A stretch of 64,000 bases of DNA from Nocardioides sp. URHA0020 (lineage in GTDB: Bacteria > Actinomycetota > Actinomycetes > Propionibacteriales > Nocardioidaceae). Both the position numbers and the translations under genes were made by a program. Each line of letters opens with the position of its first letter. The first letter of the stretch is position 1. The DNA lies in assembly GCF_000620705.1 (NCBI RefSeq), contig NZ_KK211166.1, forward strand, positions 411,962-475,961, given 5' to 3'. This document shows positions 1 through 8,658 of the stretch, piece by piece. The notes under the pieces are model-generated. The model was not told where the DNA came from. It did not search any database and worked only from the letters and a program-made list of their open reading frames with translations.

Positions 1-647
1 CCACCCCACCGTGCTGCGGTGCTGCTCCTGTCGGCGCCCACGGCGCTGCCCGGCGGCGCGTCGGCCAGGGCGACGATCGCCTCGTCCGCGCTCAGCGACG
101 GCTGGCGGTACTGCGCGCGCAACCCGGCCAGCGTGTGGTCGTGCAAGTCCCACCGGACCGAGGCCGTGGCGTCGAGGACCACGGCCACGCTGAGGTCACG
201 CGCGTACGCGTCGGTCGCGGTCGCCGCGATGCAGGACTCGGTCGAGACGCCGCACAGCAGGAACGACTCGACCCCGTGTGCGGCCAGCAGGTCGCTCAGG
301 TCGGTGCCGTGGAAGGCGCTGTCCCGGGTCTTGGTCACGAGCGCGACGTCCCCGGTGCAGCCCGCATGGTGCAGTCCGTCGACCGGTGCGGCACCGGCGG
401 TCCCCTCGATGGTCATCCCGGCGCCGTCGTCCACCATGTTCAGGGCCCACGTGCTCCCGTCGCGGCGGTGGACCGTGCGGATCTCGATGACCGGCAGACC
501 GCGCTGGAGCGCTGCGTCGACCAGACGGTTGCAGGTCGTGACCAAATCCTCGCGACAGCGCTCCAGCTCGGCGTCGTTGAAGAAGTCGACCTGCATGTCG
601 ACCATCACCACGCCCTGCCAGGGCCGGTGCCTCTCGTTCACGACCAC
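1..647 (-). CDS. Cysteine hydrolase (isochorismatase-like), C-terminus outside window
   Basis: Minus-strand frame of about 215 codons, open at the window edge. It reads as an isochorismatase-fold amidohydrolase. The expected catalytic triad is visible: Asp in VVMVDMQVDFF near the N-terminus, Lys in VTKTRDSAF, and the nucleophilic Cys in CGVSTESCIAATATDAYARD. Family members hydrolyse small amides (nicotinamide, N-carbamoyl compounds) or isochorismate; the substrate cannot be told from sequence. The start is probably one of two in-frame GTGs (647 or 641); the frame is closed by a TGA near 707. Most of a normal-length protein (180-220 residues) is present, so little is missing. Confidence 0.75.
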   Translation of the reverse strand, partial: MVVNERHRPWQGVVMVDMQVDFFNDAELERCREDLVTTCNRLVDAALQRGLPVIEIRTVHRRDGSTWALNMVDDGAGMTIEGTAGAAPVDGLHHAGCTGDVALVTKTRDSAFHGTDLSDLLAAHGVESFLLCGVSTESCIAATATDAYARDLSVAVVLDATASVRWDLHDHTLAGLRAQYRQPSLSADEAIVALADAPPGSAVGADRSSTAARWG

Positions 648-946
648 CCCACCGACGGTCGTCGCCGCCTGCGGAGGTGGCCCCGCCCTGCTCGTGACCG
701 TCGATCACCGGAGGCGGGACCGGCGCCGCCACTCACGATGTCTCGTGCGGTTGTCATGGCTCCGTCCTCCCTGCCTGGCGCCGCCCGACCGGCGGCTGTC
801 ACGGGATCTCCGGTACCGACCGGGCACCCACGGCAAACCCACCGAGAGGGGTGACGTACGGCGGGATGCGCCCGGGACCGGCATGACCGCGCCGCCGTGG
901 GCTACCGCCTCCACGACGTGGAGGTCGCGGGAGAGGAGCGTTGCCC
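648..946. other. No gene recognised
   Basis: Roughly 300 bases between the divergent cysteine hydrolase and a possible small ORF. I see no convincing coding frame, RNA gene or clear promoter. Several frames are open by chance because of the high GC. Confidence 0.5.
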
Positions 947-1072
947 ATGCACCCGGCTCGAGACCGTGCGCCCCGGGCAGTCGTGGGCGGGGTGGCGGCG
1001 TACGTCGCGTGGTTCGTCGCGAGGCTCGTCCACGGCGCGGTGATCGTCGGACGCCGCCCTCCGCAGCGCTAG
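947..1072 (+). CDS. Possible small membrane protein, 41 aa
   Basis: A short ORF starting MHPARDRAPRAVVGG, with an AGAGGAG Shine-Dalgarno 8 bases ahead of its ATG. The middle (GGVAAYVAWFVARLVHGAVIV) could form one transmembrane helix, flanked by arginines on both sides. I do not recognise a family. It lies just upstream of another small membrane protein gene. The well-placed ribosome site and single hydrophobic helix favour a real gene, but a chance ORF of this length is not excluded. Confidence 0.35.
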   Translation: MHPARDRAPRAVVGGVAAYVAWFVARLVHGAVIVGRRPPQR

Positions 1073-1191
1073 CCGACCGCGGGCGGTCGTCGGGCCGTCC
1101 TCGCCCGACGCGGGGGTCCACCCGTCCTGGGGTGGGGCGCCTCCACCCGCGCCGGAGGCACGATCGTGCTCCGACCTTCGGAGGAGGACAC

Positions 1192-1608
1192 GTGAGCGCT
1201 CAGACCCGACCCGACGTCGACGACTCGGCACGGGGGTTCGTCGCGGACCTGACGGCCACCTTCGCCGGCGTGCTGCTCCTGCTCACCTCGGCCTTCGACA
1301 TCCTCCAGGGCGGCTCCGCCGTCGCGAACGACGACCTCTACGCGCAGGGCAGCGAGTACCTCTACAAGTTCGACATGACGGCCTGGGGCTGGGTGCACAT
1401 CATCCTCGGGGTGCTCGGCCTGGCGGTCGGCGTCGGCATCCTCCGGCGCGCGAGCTGGGGGCAGATCACGGGCATCATGATCGCGAGCCTGTCGATGCTG
1501 ACCAACTTCATGTTCCTGCCGGTCTACCCGGTCTGGAGCGCGTTCATCATCGGCTTCAACGCCATCGTCATCTGGGCGCTGTGCGCGCAGCTCAAGACCA
1601 CCCGGTGA
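1192..1608 (+). CDS. Four-helix membrane protein of the DUF7144 type
   Basis: 138 residues with four hydrophobic helices: AGVLLLLTSAFDILQGG, WVHIILGVLGLAVGVGIL, ITGIMIASLSMLTNFMFLP and SAFIIGFNAIVIWAL. The WGWVHIILG and LSMLTNFMFLPVYPVWS segments are typical of a small actinobacterial membrane family of unknown function (DUF7144). The GTG start follows a strong GGAGGA site. The stop lies ten bases before the next gene, so it is probably co-transcribed with the MFS exporter. No catalytic residues are evident. Confidence 0.75.
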   Translation: MSAQTRPDVDDSARGFVADLTATFAGVLLLLTSAFDILQGGSAVANDDLYAQGSEYLYKFDMTAWGWVHIILGVLGLAVGVGILRRASWGQITGIMIASLSMLTNFMFLPVYPVWSAFIIGFNAIVIWALCAQLKTTR

Positions 1609-1618
1609 CCGGCAGCCG

Positions 1619-3238
1619 GTGAGGAGCACCACCGCGCACGGCACCGTCCTGCTGACGCTGGCGTCCGGCCAGTTCCTGATGACCCTGGACAGCTCGGTCA
1701 TGAACGTGTCCATCGCGCAGGTCGCCGAGGACGTGGGCACGACGATCACCGGGGTGCAGACCGCCATCACGCTCTACACCCTGGTGATGGCGACGATGAT
1801 GATCACCGGCGGCAAGATCGGCTCGATGATCGGTCACCGCCGGGCGTTCGCCATCGGGTGCGTGATCTACGGCGCCGGGTCGCTGACCACCGCCCTGTCA
1901 CCCAACCTCGCGGTGCTCATCGTCGGCTGGTCGGTGCTCGAAGGGGTCGGAGCGGCGCTGATCATGCCGGCGATCGTGACGCTGGTGGCCTCCAACTTCG
2001 GCGCCGCCGACCGACCCCGCGCCTACGGTCTGGTCGCCTCCGCAGGCGCCATCGCCGTCGCCGCGGGTCCACTGATCGGCGGCGCCGTCACGACGTACTG
2101 GACCTGGCGGCTGGTCTTCGCCGGCGAGGTGATCGTCGTGATCGGCATCCTGCTCATGACCCGGAGGATCCAGGACGCGGCTCCCGGGGTGCGGGCGCGC
2201 CTCGACCTGGTCGGCGTGGTGCTCTCGGCGCTCGGGCTCGGCCTCGCCGTCTTCGGGGTGCTGCGCTCGGGCGCGTGGGGCTGGGTCACGCCGAAGCCCG
2301 GTGCCCCCGAGCTGCTGGGCATCTCGGCCACGGTGTGGCTGGTGCTCGCCGGCCTCGTGGTCCTCCGGGTCTTCTTCTGGTGGGAGGCGCGGATGGCGCG
2401 CCTCGGCCGCGAGCCCCTGGTCGACCTCGGCCTGCTGCGCAACGCCCGGCTCGTCGGCGGGCTGACCATGTTCTTCTTCCAGTTCCTGCTCCAGGCCGGG
2501 CTGTTCTTCACGATCCCGCTCTTCCTCTCCGTCGCGCTGGGGCTCAGCGCGCTGGACACCGGGGTGCGGCTGCTGCCGCTGTCCGTGACGCTGCTGGTCG
2601 CGGCCATCGGGATCCCTCGGGTCTGGCCGCGGGTCTCACCGCGGCGGATCGTGACCGGCGGCCTGGCCTGCCTGCTCGCCGGGATCATCTCGATGATCGG
2701 CGCCCTGGAGTACGGCGCCGGGGCCGAGGTCGTCACGGTCCCCCTGCTGCTCGCGGGCCTGGGTGTCGGCGCGCTCTCCTCCCAGCTCGGTGCCGTGACC
2801 GTCTCGTCCGTCTCCGACCAGCGCAGCGGCGAGGTCGGCGGGCTGCAGAACACCGCGACCAACCTCGGGGCCTCGCTCGGTACGGCGCTGGCGGGGTCGG
2901 TGCTCATCGGCGCGCTGTCGGCCAGCTTCTTCCTCGGCATCGAGGGCAACCCCGACGTCCCGGAGTCCGTCAGCGACCAAGCGCAGGTCGAGCTCGCCGG
3001 CGGCGTCCCCTTCGTCTCCGACCGGGACCTCGAGGACGCCCTGGCTCAGACCGACCTCACCTCGGCCGAGGCGGACGCCGTCGTCGACGAGAACACCACG
3101 GCACGGCTGACCGGGCTGCGGACCAGTCTCACGGTGCTCGCGGTCATCGCGGCGCTCGCCATCTTCCTGACCCGGCTGCTGCCGACCCGGCCGGTGGGCT
3201 CGGTCGACGACGGCACGACCGTCGGTGCCGAGACCTAG
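1619..3238 (+). CDS. MFS drug:H+ antiporter, DHA2 (14-TM) family
   Basis: 539 residues, the usual length for a 14-helix DHA2 transporter (EmrB/QacA-like). The N-terminus carries LMTLDSSVMNVSIAQVAEDVGTT (motif D1-like). Helix 4-5 features (VGWSVLEGVGAALIMPAIVTLV) and the later NTATNLGASLGTALAG segment fit the family. A soluble loop of about 60 residues precedes the last helix, also common in DHA2. It probably exports hydrophobic compounds in exchange for protons. The GTG start is ten bases after the previous gene; no strong Shine-Dalgarno is visible, so translational coupling is likely. Confidence 0.88.
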   Translation: MRSTTAHGTVLLTLASGQFLMTLDSSVMNVSIAQVAEDVGTTITGVQTAITLYTLVMATMMITGGKIGSMIGHRRAFAIGCVIYGAGSLTTALSPNLAVLIVGWSVLEGVGAALIMPAIVTLVASNFGAADRPRAYGLVASAGAIAVAAGPLIGGAVTTYWTWRLVFAGEVIVVIGILLMTRRIQDAAPGVRARLDLVGVVLSALGLGLAVFGVLRSGAWGWVTPKPGAPELLGISATVWLVLAGLVVLRVFFWWEARMARLGREPLVDLGLLRNARLVGGLTMFFFQFLLQAGLFFTIPLFLSVALGLSALDTGVRLLPLSVTLLVAAIGIPRVWPRVSPRRIVTGGLACLLAGIISMIGALEYGAGAEVVTVPLLLAGLGVGALSSQLGAVTVSSVSDQRSGEVGGLQNTATNLGASLGTALAGSVLIGALSASFFLGIEGNPDVPESVSDQAQVELAGGVPFVSDRDLEDALAQTDLTSAEADAVVDENTTARLTGLRTSLTVLAVIAALAIFLTRLLPTRPVGSVDDGTTVGAET

Positions 3239-3262
3239 GCGCGACCACCGTCTCCGTCCGGC

Positions 3263-4345
3263 TCACCGTCGGTCGACGTAGATCACCTCGATGGCGTTGT
3301 TGCCGTAGCCGAGGCGGTTCCACGGCGGCACGTCCGGCTGGACGTTGCCGGCCGCATCGGTCGCGCGGGCGCGCAGGGTGTGCCGGCCGACGCCGGTGCC
3401 CTCCCAGGTGAAGCTCCACTCCTGCCACCCGAAGTCGCCCGGGGAGGCCGCCTCGAGCTGCGCAGGCTGCCAGTCACCCTCCCCCGTCAGGCTGACGTCG
3501 ACCCGGGTGACGGGACCGGTGCCGGACCACGCCTTGCCGCGGACGGTGTGGGTCCCCTGGTCGATCGTCGACCCGGGTGCGGGGTCGGTGATGCGGGCGC
3601 GCACCCGCATCAGGGTGACGGGCTCGTGGGGACGGTCGGGCCACTCGTAGATGTAGTGGCCGGTCTGGAACTCCCCGGTGTGCGGCTCGGTCAGGACGTC
3701 GAGGCGTGCCAGCCACTTCACCGACGCGACGGCGTACCAGTGCGGCACGATCAGCCTGAACGGGGCGCCGTGGTCGCGCCCGAGGGGCTGACCGTTCATC
3801 TCGTAGGCGATCAGGATGCCGGACTCGGGGTCGGTGGCCTGCGCGATCGGGAGCGACCGGACGAAGGTCAGGTCGTCCTGGTCGGTGTCGGGAAGGATCG
3901 CCTGCAGGTGGTAGGGCCCGTGGTCGGCGCCCTGGGCGAGGAGCTCGACCGCGTCCGCCGCCGGCTGCACCGTGGCGAGGACGTCGTGGAGCAGGGCGCC
4001 GGTCCACCGCGCCGTGGAGACGGCGAAGTCACCCCAGGGCTCGCCGGTGGGCAGTGGCCGCATCTCCAGGCGGCCGTTGCCGGCGCACTCCAGGGTGACC
4101 GTGTGGTGGTGGGCCGGCAGCGCGCGCAGGTCGTCGAGGGTCAGGGTCCGAGGCGCCCCGACCGCGCCTGCTATCTCCAGGGTGCCGTCGTGGTCGGGGA
4201 CCGCGAAGTTGCTGCGCACGTAGTGCAGCTCCGTGGGCGTGACGTCTCCCCTCAGGGCGGCCGGCGGCGCCTCCGCGTTGTACGGCGCCGGGTTGATCAT
4301 CACGAGCGCGGCGCGTGCCGCCTCCAGATCGTCAGCAACGGTCAT
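3263..4345 (-). CDS. Sulfite-oxidase-like molybdopterin oxidoreductase
   Basis: 360 residues. The oxidoreductase molybdopterin-binding domain has the signature TLECAGNGR, whose Cys ligates molybdenum in sulfite oxidases. It is followed by the core region (FRLIVPHWYAVASVKWL) and a C-terminal Ig-like Mo-co dimerisation domain (TVRGKAWSGTGPVTRVDVS). No haem domain, signal peptide or Tat motif is seen, so it is probably cytoplasmic. The electron acceptor is unknown. Last gene of a five-gene minus-strand operon. Molybdenum cofactor genes moaC, mog and a moeA homologue lie 7 kb away. Confidence 0.88.
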   Translation of the reverse strand: MTVADDLEAARAALVMINPAPYNAEAPPAALRGDVTPTELHYVRSNFAVPDHDGTLEIAGAVGAPRTLTLDDLRALPAHHHTVTLECAGNGRLEMRPLPTGEPWGDFAVSTARWTGALLHDVLATVQPAADAVELLAQGADHGPYHLQAILPDTDQDDLTFVRSLPIAQATDPESGILIAYEMNGQPLGRDHGAPFRLIVPHWYAVASVKWLARLDVLTEPHTGEFQTGHYIYEWPDRPHEPVTLMRVRARITDPAPGSTIDQGTHTVRGKAWSGTGPVTRVDVSLTGEGDWQPAQLEAASPGDFGWQEWSFTWEGTGVGRHTLRARATDAAGNVQPDVPPWNRLGYGNNAIEVIYVDRR

Positions 4346-4384
4346 GCTGTTCGGCCTCCTAGGCGCGATGGACGTGGCATGGGC

Positions 4385-5245
4385 TCAGAAGTCGGAGTCG
4401 ACGAACGTGGGCTCGCGACCGTCGTTGAACGCGCCAATGCCCTCGACGCGGTCGGGGTGGACCGCGGAGCGCCAGTGGGCGTCCATCATGATCGCGATCG
4501 CCTGCTCGACCGGCTGCCCCTCGCCCAGCTGCACCGCACGCTTCACGGACTGGACGGCGGTCGGGGAGTTGCCGGCGATCTTGTCGGCGATCCCCAGGGC
4601 CGCCGCCATCAGCTCGCCCGGTGGGTGGAGCTCGTTGACCATGCCCAGCCGGAACGCCTCGGCGGCGGGGAGCGGGTCTCCGGTCATGAGCATCTGCAGG
4701 GCCTTGCCGCGTGGCAGCAGGCGTGGCAGCAGGGCGGGCGAGCCGCCGCCGGCGGCCAGACCCAGCATGGCCTCCGGCTGCCCGAAGGTGGCGCTCGTCG
4801 CGGCGATGATGAAGTCGGTGCTCTGGGCCAGCTCGCAGCCACCGCCGTAGGCGAGGCCGTTGACGGCGGTGAAGATGGGCTTGCGGAGCTGGCGGACCGT
4901 GTAGAGGGTGCGGTCGAAGGCCTGGCGCTGGCGCAGCCAGTCCTCCTTGGTCATGGCCTTGCGCTGCCGCAGGTCGCTGCCGATGGAGAACGCCCGGTCG
5001 CCGGCCCCGGTCAGGACGACGACCCGCACGGCCGTCCGTACGGCGATCCCCTCGACGACCTCGGTCAGCAGCGCGCCCATCTCGGTGGTGATCGCGTTGT
5101 CGGCGTGCGGGCGGTTGAGCGTGATCCGTGCGACCCGGCCCTCGGAGAGGTAGTCCAGCAGGACCGGAGGCTCCGTCTCCTCGATCCCCGCAGCTGGTGG
5201 GGCGAAGTCGAGTGCTGCCCAGCGGTCGGTGCCTGATGTGCTCAT
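4385..5245 (-). CDS. Enoyl-CoA hydratase/isomerase family protein
   Basis: 286 residues with the crotonase fold. ARITLNRPHADNAI opens the core, VVVLTGAGDRAFSIGSDLR forms the first oxyanion-hole strand, and NGLAYGGGCELAQSTDFIIA the second (GGGCEL). The C-terminal helices follow normally. Family members hydrate or isomerise acyl-CoA thioesters; the exact substrate is unknown. I chose the ATG preceded by GAGAGGAAG; the open frame upstream has no family similarity. It sits between the DyP peroxidase and the sulfite-oxidase-like gene with short gaps, so probably in one transcript. Confidence 0.88.
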   Translation of the reverse strand: MSTSGTDRWAALDFAPPAAGIEETEPPVLLDYLSEGRVARITLNRPHADNAITTEMGALLTEVVEGIAVRTAVRVVVLTGAGDRAFSIGSDLRQRKAMTKEDWLRQRQAFDRTLYTVRQLRKPIFTAVNGLAYGGGCELAQSTDFIIAATSATFGQPEAMLGLAAGGGSPALLPRLLPRGKALQMLMTGDPLPAAEAFRLGMVNELHPPGELMAAALGIADKIAGNSPTAVQSVKRAVQLGEGQPVEQAIAIMMDAHWRSAVHPDRVEGIGAFNDGREPTFVDSDF

Positions 5246-5271
5246 CTGCTTCCTCTCTGGGTGGCGGTTCG

Positions 5272-6612
5272 TCAGGTGTCCAGGTCGGCGAGCCAGGCCA
5301 GGGCGCTCAGGCTCGGGGCGAAGCAGTACTCCCCGCCGCGGGTGACCACGAACGGCGGCAGGTCCTGCAACCGCCGTCGGATCGGGCGTTGCGGGACCGT
5401 GAACGACCCCACCCCGTCCCGCGGACCGACGAGCGGGTCGGACTCGAGCGGGGCACCGATGAAGATGCCGTCGTTGAGCCACTGCGTTTTCACGAACTCA
5501 AACTGTCGCTTGAGGTGGGCGCCTGCGAAGACGAAGATGATGCCGCGATCGATGCCGTCGTCGTCGGTCACGCCCTCCGGCAGCGGGGGCCCGTAGCTGG
5601 TGCCTCGTCGGATCATCCGGTGGAGCCGGACGTCGACGCTCCCTTCGTGGTCCAGTGCGTCCCGCGGGTTGGCCCTGCGGGCATGGGCACCGACCGGGCA
5701 CTTGAACCCACGGGGGTCGTCGCCGAAGCCGAAGTCGTTGTTGCGTCTCGGGTCGCCCCCGAGCTCGCCGTCGTCCTCGTCGGGCGTGAGGGCGAGCGGC
5801 GCACCGCTCTGCCAGCGCCCGACCATCTTCGCGCCCAGCAGGTCCTCCTCTGCACGCGTCGCCGAGCGGGCGCGCAGATAGCTCCGGTACGCGGCGACCT
5901 TGGTGTGCAGCTTGCGGAACACGACGTACGTACCGTTGCGACCCAGGACGTCCGGGACCGGCATCGGGGGCAGGTCACCCGTCTCGTCGGGGTATCCCAG
6001 GACGACCTCGCCCGCCTTGAGGGGCCGCTCGCGGGGGTCCGTCGGTGGGCGGCCGCTCCCCTCCACAGCGGGCTGGCCGATGCCGTCCTTGAACCCGAAC
6101 GACGTCCGCCCCGTCGCCAGCTGGTGGCAGTCCTGGCGCCAGATCAGCTCGATGCCCGGGAGCTCCGCGTGGGCTTCGCGCGCCCTCACCGCGACCTGCT
6201 CGAGCTGCGTCTCGTCCGGGGAGAGCACGGCGATCGCCACGTGCACGTCGGGCGAGCCGAGGGGCTCCTCCCATCGCTCCGGTCCGCTCTCACCGGTGTC
6301 GCCCAGCACCGCGGCGCGGGCCGCCATCCCCTGCCGGAACTCCGGGGAGAAGCTGTCCAGCGACGCCTGCGGCACGCCGAGGGCCTCGAGGCCGCGATAG
6401 GTGAACGCCACCGTCACCGAGGTCTCGCCCACCGGACCGACGGCCGTGGCCGGCTCGACGAGCCGGCGCAGCCGGCGGACCAGCTCACGCCCGTCCCGAC
6501 GATCCCGGATGCAGAGCAGCAGGTAGGTCCCGACGTACGGCGAGGGGCGCTCGTAGAGAGCACCCGCCTGGATGTCGTCGAGCTCGAGGCTCACGCCTGT
6601 CGTGGCATCCAT
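5272..6612 (-). CDS. DyP-type haem peroxidase
   Basis: 446 residues, the larger class of dye-decolourising peroxidases. The catalytic GxxDG motif is present as GFKDGIGQP (distal Asp), and the proximal haem ligand is probably the His in CPVGAHARRANPRD. The enzyme uses hydrogen peroxide to oxidise bulky substrates. No Tat or Sec signal and no encapsulin-type C-terminal tag are visible, so it is probably cytosolic. Its ATG start lies two bases from the stop of the upstream DUF4331 gene, indicating coupled expression. The physiological substrate is unknown. Confidence 0.92.
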   Translation of the reverse strand: MDATTGVSLELDDIQAGALYERPSPYVGTYLLLCIRDRRDGRELVRRLRRLVEPATAVGPVGETSVTVAFTYRGLEALGVPQASLDSFSPEFRQGMAARAAVLGDTGESGPERWEEPLGSPDVHVAIAVLSPDETQLEQVAVRAREAHAELPGIELIWRQDCHQLATGRTSFGFKDGIGQPAVEGSGRPPTDPRERPLKAGEVVLGYPDETGDLPPMPVPDVLGRNGTYVVFRKLHTKVAAYRSYLRARSATRAEEDLLGAKMVGRWQSGAPLALTPDEDDGELGGDPRRNNDFGFGDDPRGFKCPVGAHARRANPRDALDHEGSVDVRLHRMIRRGTSYGPPLPEGVTDDDGIDRGIIFVFAGAHLKRQFEFVKTQWLNDGIFIGAPLESDPLVGPRDGVGSFTVPQRPIRRRLQDLPPFVVTRGGEYCFAPSLSALAWLADLDT

Positions 6613-6614
6613 GG

Positions 6615-7760
6615 TCAGTGGTGCTCGGGGGGCTCGGGCGGGTGCGGGTTCGGCGTCGCCAGGTAGGGGAACGTGACGGTGCCGGGCCGCGTGGCGGCAT
6701 CGACCCCGTCGCGGATCGTCGGGCCGCGACCCGCGTTGACGAGCTGGGTGAAGATCGTGTCCATGACGTCGTCGTTCAGCGTCCGGCCGCCGCTGGTGGC
6801 GTGCGGCTCACCGCGCCGGGCGGCGAGCTCGATCTCGAGGAACGACCCCTGCTCGACGTACGGCTTGCTGACGTCGACGACCAGGTAGTCGGCCAGGACC
6901 AGGTCGGTGAGCGGGTGGCTGCCACCGTCGTCGACCGGCCAGTCCTGCTTGCCGTCGAGGCCGTCCCAGAACGCGAGGTTGGCGTCCAGCCTCGCGCGGA
7001 AGGCGCCGGCGTAGGAGTCGCCCAGGCTGAAGGCGTCCTCCATGTTGTACAGGTCGCGGATCTCGAGGTCACGGTTGACCTGGTCGAAGTCCTTGGGTGC
7101 GAGCATCATGTTCTTCACCTCGGGACGTCCCACCCGCTCGATGCGGACGTTGAACTCGCCGCGGGTCAGGGTCTCGGCGACGACACCCACGAGGGGGCCG
7201 CCGGTCAGGAGTCCGGTGTCGAGCTCGACGACGACGCTCAGCACGTTCTTGCCGTCGAGGAAGATCGACCCGGACTCGCTGAAGGCGAGCTTGCGGGTGG
7301 CGATCGTGGCCAGGGCGGCGCGGGCATCCATGATGAACGGGTCCCACCGGACGCCCCCGAAGACCCGGACCCCGTGCCCCGCCCCGCCGCTCTCGTCGTT
7401 CACGCGGAAGGACACCGACTCCCCGCCGGTTGCGGTGCAGCTGCCGGTCTGCGCGTGGCCCGGTCGGCCCGTCGGGTCGGTGACGTGCTCCGGAGGGTCG
7501 AAGACACAGTCGACGACCACCTCCTCGTTCCCCGGCACGAACCCCCAGCCCGGTGCGTGCCCCGCCGCCGGAGCGAGCGGACGCAGCCGGAAGCGGTAGA
7601 GGAGTCCCGCGGAGAAGAGGTCCGAGGGCTTGGCCATCGGCATCGTGTTCAGGACGAGCACCAGGCGACCCGGGTCCTCCGGGCTCGGGAACGCGTAGAC
7701 GTCGGTGATGTCCGCGATCGGGTCGGAGAGGGCGCGGGGCCCGGAGATGTGGTCAGACAC
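6615..7760 (-). CDS. DUF4331 family protein
   Basis: 381 residues starting MSDHISGPRALSDPIADITD, characteristic of DUF4331 proteins (GTG start). The fold is unknown; the sequence has repeated aspartate-rich strands (DITDVYAFPSPEDPGRLVLVLN) and no transmembrane helix or signal peptide. The biochemical role is unknown. Placement directly upstream of a DyP peroxidase, with a two-base gap, suggests a role with that enzyme, perhaps binding its substrate or product; this is inference from context only. Confidence 0.85.
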   Translation of the reverse strand: MSDHISGPRALSDPIADITDVYAFPSPEDPGRLVLVLNTMPMAKPSDLFSAGLLYRFRLRPLAPAAGHAPGWGFVPGNEEVVVDCVFDPPEHVTDPTGRPGHAQTGSCTATGGESVSFRVNDESGGAGHGVRVFGGVRWDPFIMDARAALATIATRKLAFSESGSIFLDGKNVLSVVVELDTGLLTGGPLVGVVAETLTRGEFNVRIERVGRPEVKNMMLAPKDFDQVNRDLEIRDLYNMEDAFSLGDSYAGAFRARLDANLAFWDGLDGKQDWPVDDGGSHPLTDLVLADYLVVDVSKPYVEQGSFLEIELAARRGEPHATSGGRTLNDDVMDTIFTQLVNAGRGPTIRDGVDAATRPGTVTFPYLATPNPHPPEPPEHH

Positions 7761-7781
7761 GGCGTCGCGTCCCAGCCCCCG

Positions 7782-8330
7782 CTAGTCCGCGGCCTCGTCC
7801 AGCAGGGGTTGCAGCGCCGGATGCTGGAGGGCCTCGGCGGCCTGCGGATGGTCGAGGACAGCCTGGAACGCGGCGTTCACGCGTTGCGCCTTGCGGATCT
7901 CCTTGACCGTGCCGCCGTAGTTGCGGGCGTACGCCGCGGCGCCCTGCTCGGCGCCCAGGACGAACGAGCGCACGGCCGCCACGTCCGGCAGCCCCTCGTA
8001 CCCCTCGACGTGGTTGAAGACCGCGTCGAAGAGCGCCAGCGTCGGACCCGAGGTGAAGAAGTCGTCCATGTACGCCTCCCACGGGCCGTCGAAGCTGGTG
8101 ATGAACGCCAGCCGCGTGTCGTCGTCGAACAGCACGAACCGCGCCTCGTGGATGGTCTGGATCGTGATCCCGTAGTCGCCGGGGCGGTAGCCGGGGGTGT
8201 CCTGCAGGCTCGTGAGCGCCGCCCGGAGCGGCGCTGCTTCGCCCGGCTTGACCCGGAAGAACAGGCTGAACTCGCTGGTCGGCCCGACGCTCCGCCCCGG
8301 TGCGATCGCTGCATCGTCAGCTGCGGTCAT
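7782..8330 (-). CDS. Protein of unknown function, first gene of the DyP operon
   Basis: 182 residues, no family recognised with certainty. FSLFFRVKPGEAAPLRAAL and ARFVLFDDDTRLAFITSFDGPWEAYMDDFF resemble the two halves of a ferredoxin-like (Dabb/EthD-like) alpha-beta barrel, a fold also shared by DyP peroxidases. It has no signal peptide or membrane helix. It heads the DUF4331-DyP-hydratase-sulfite oxidase operon, 21 bases upstream of DUF4331. A role in handling the peroxidase substrate is possible but unproven. Confidence 0.7.
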   Translation of the reverse strand: MTAADDAAIAPGRSVGPTSEFSLFFRVKPGEAAPLRAALTSLQDTPGYRPGDYGITIQTIHEARFVLFDDDTRLAFITSFDGPWEAYMDDFFTSGPTLALFDAVFNHVEGYEGLPDVAAVRSFVLGAEQGAAAYARNYGGTVKEIRKAQRVNAAFQAVLDHPQAAEALQHPALQPLLDEAAD

Positions 8331-8466
8331 CGAGTGCCTCCACGTCGTCCTCAGCCGGAGGGGGTCCGGCCACCAGCGACGCTAGGACCGGTCGGGGTGG
8401 GTGGTCCCCACCCTCCTCCGGGTGACTCGCCCGTCGAGGTGCGGCCACGGTGCCGGTGACATGCGG

Positions 8467-8511
8467 AGAGGCCGTGCCGGGGTCCTGTCTCAGGATCCCG
8501 GCACGGCCTCT
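8467..8511 (-). terminator. Strong hairpin downstream of tRNA-Ala
   Basis: Arms 8467-8481 and 8497-8511 are perfectly complementary (15 bp, GC-rich). The stem continues inward (TCCT/AGGA) to a five-base loop, giving about 20 paired bases. It lies 13-57 bases past the 3' end of the minus-strand tRNA and before the unknown gene, and so fits a tRNA terminator. It lacks a U-tract, as is usual in actinobacteria. Confidence 0.75.
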
Positions 8512-8522
8512 GACCAGCGGTC

Positions 8523-8599
<77 letters not shown>

Positions 8600-8658
8600 A
8601 GTGCGTCGGAAACGTTAGCACCCGGATTCGGGAGCCACCGAATCGCCCCGCGGGTCGG

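Noticed and set aside
19..1191. Long plus-strand frame running into the DUF7144 gene
   Set aside because: It is the antisense of the cysteine hydrolase followed by non-coding DNA; the DUF7144 protein has its own GTG and Shine-Dalgarno at 1192.
6500..6612. Possible encapsulin cargo or Tat signal on the DyP peroxidase
   Set aside because: The N-terminus lacks a twin-arginine segment and the C-terminus (LSALAWLADLDT) does not resemble an encapsulin targeting peptide; no encapsulin gene is nearby.
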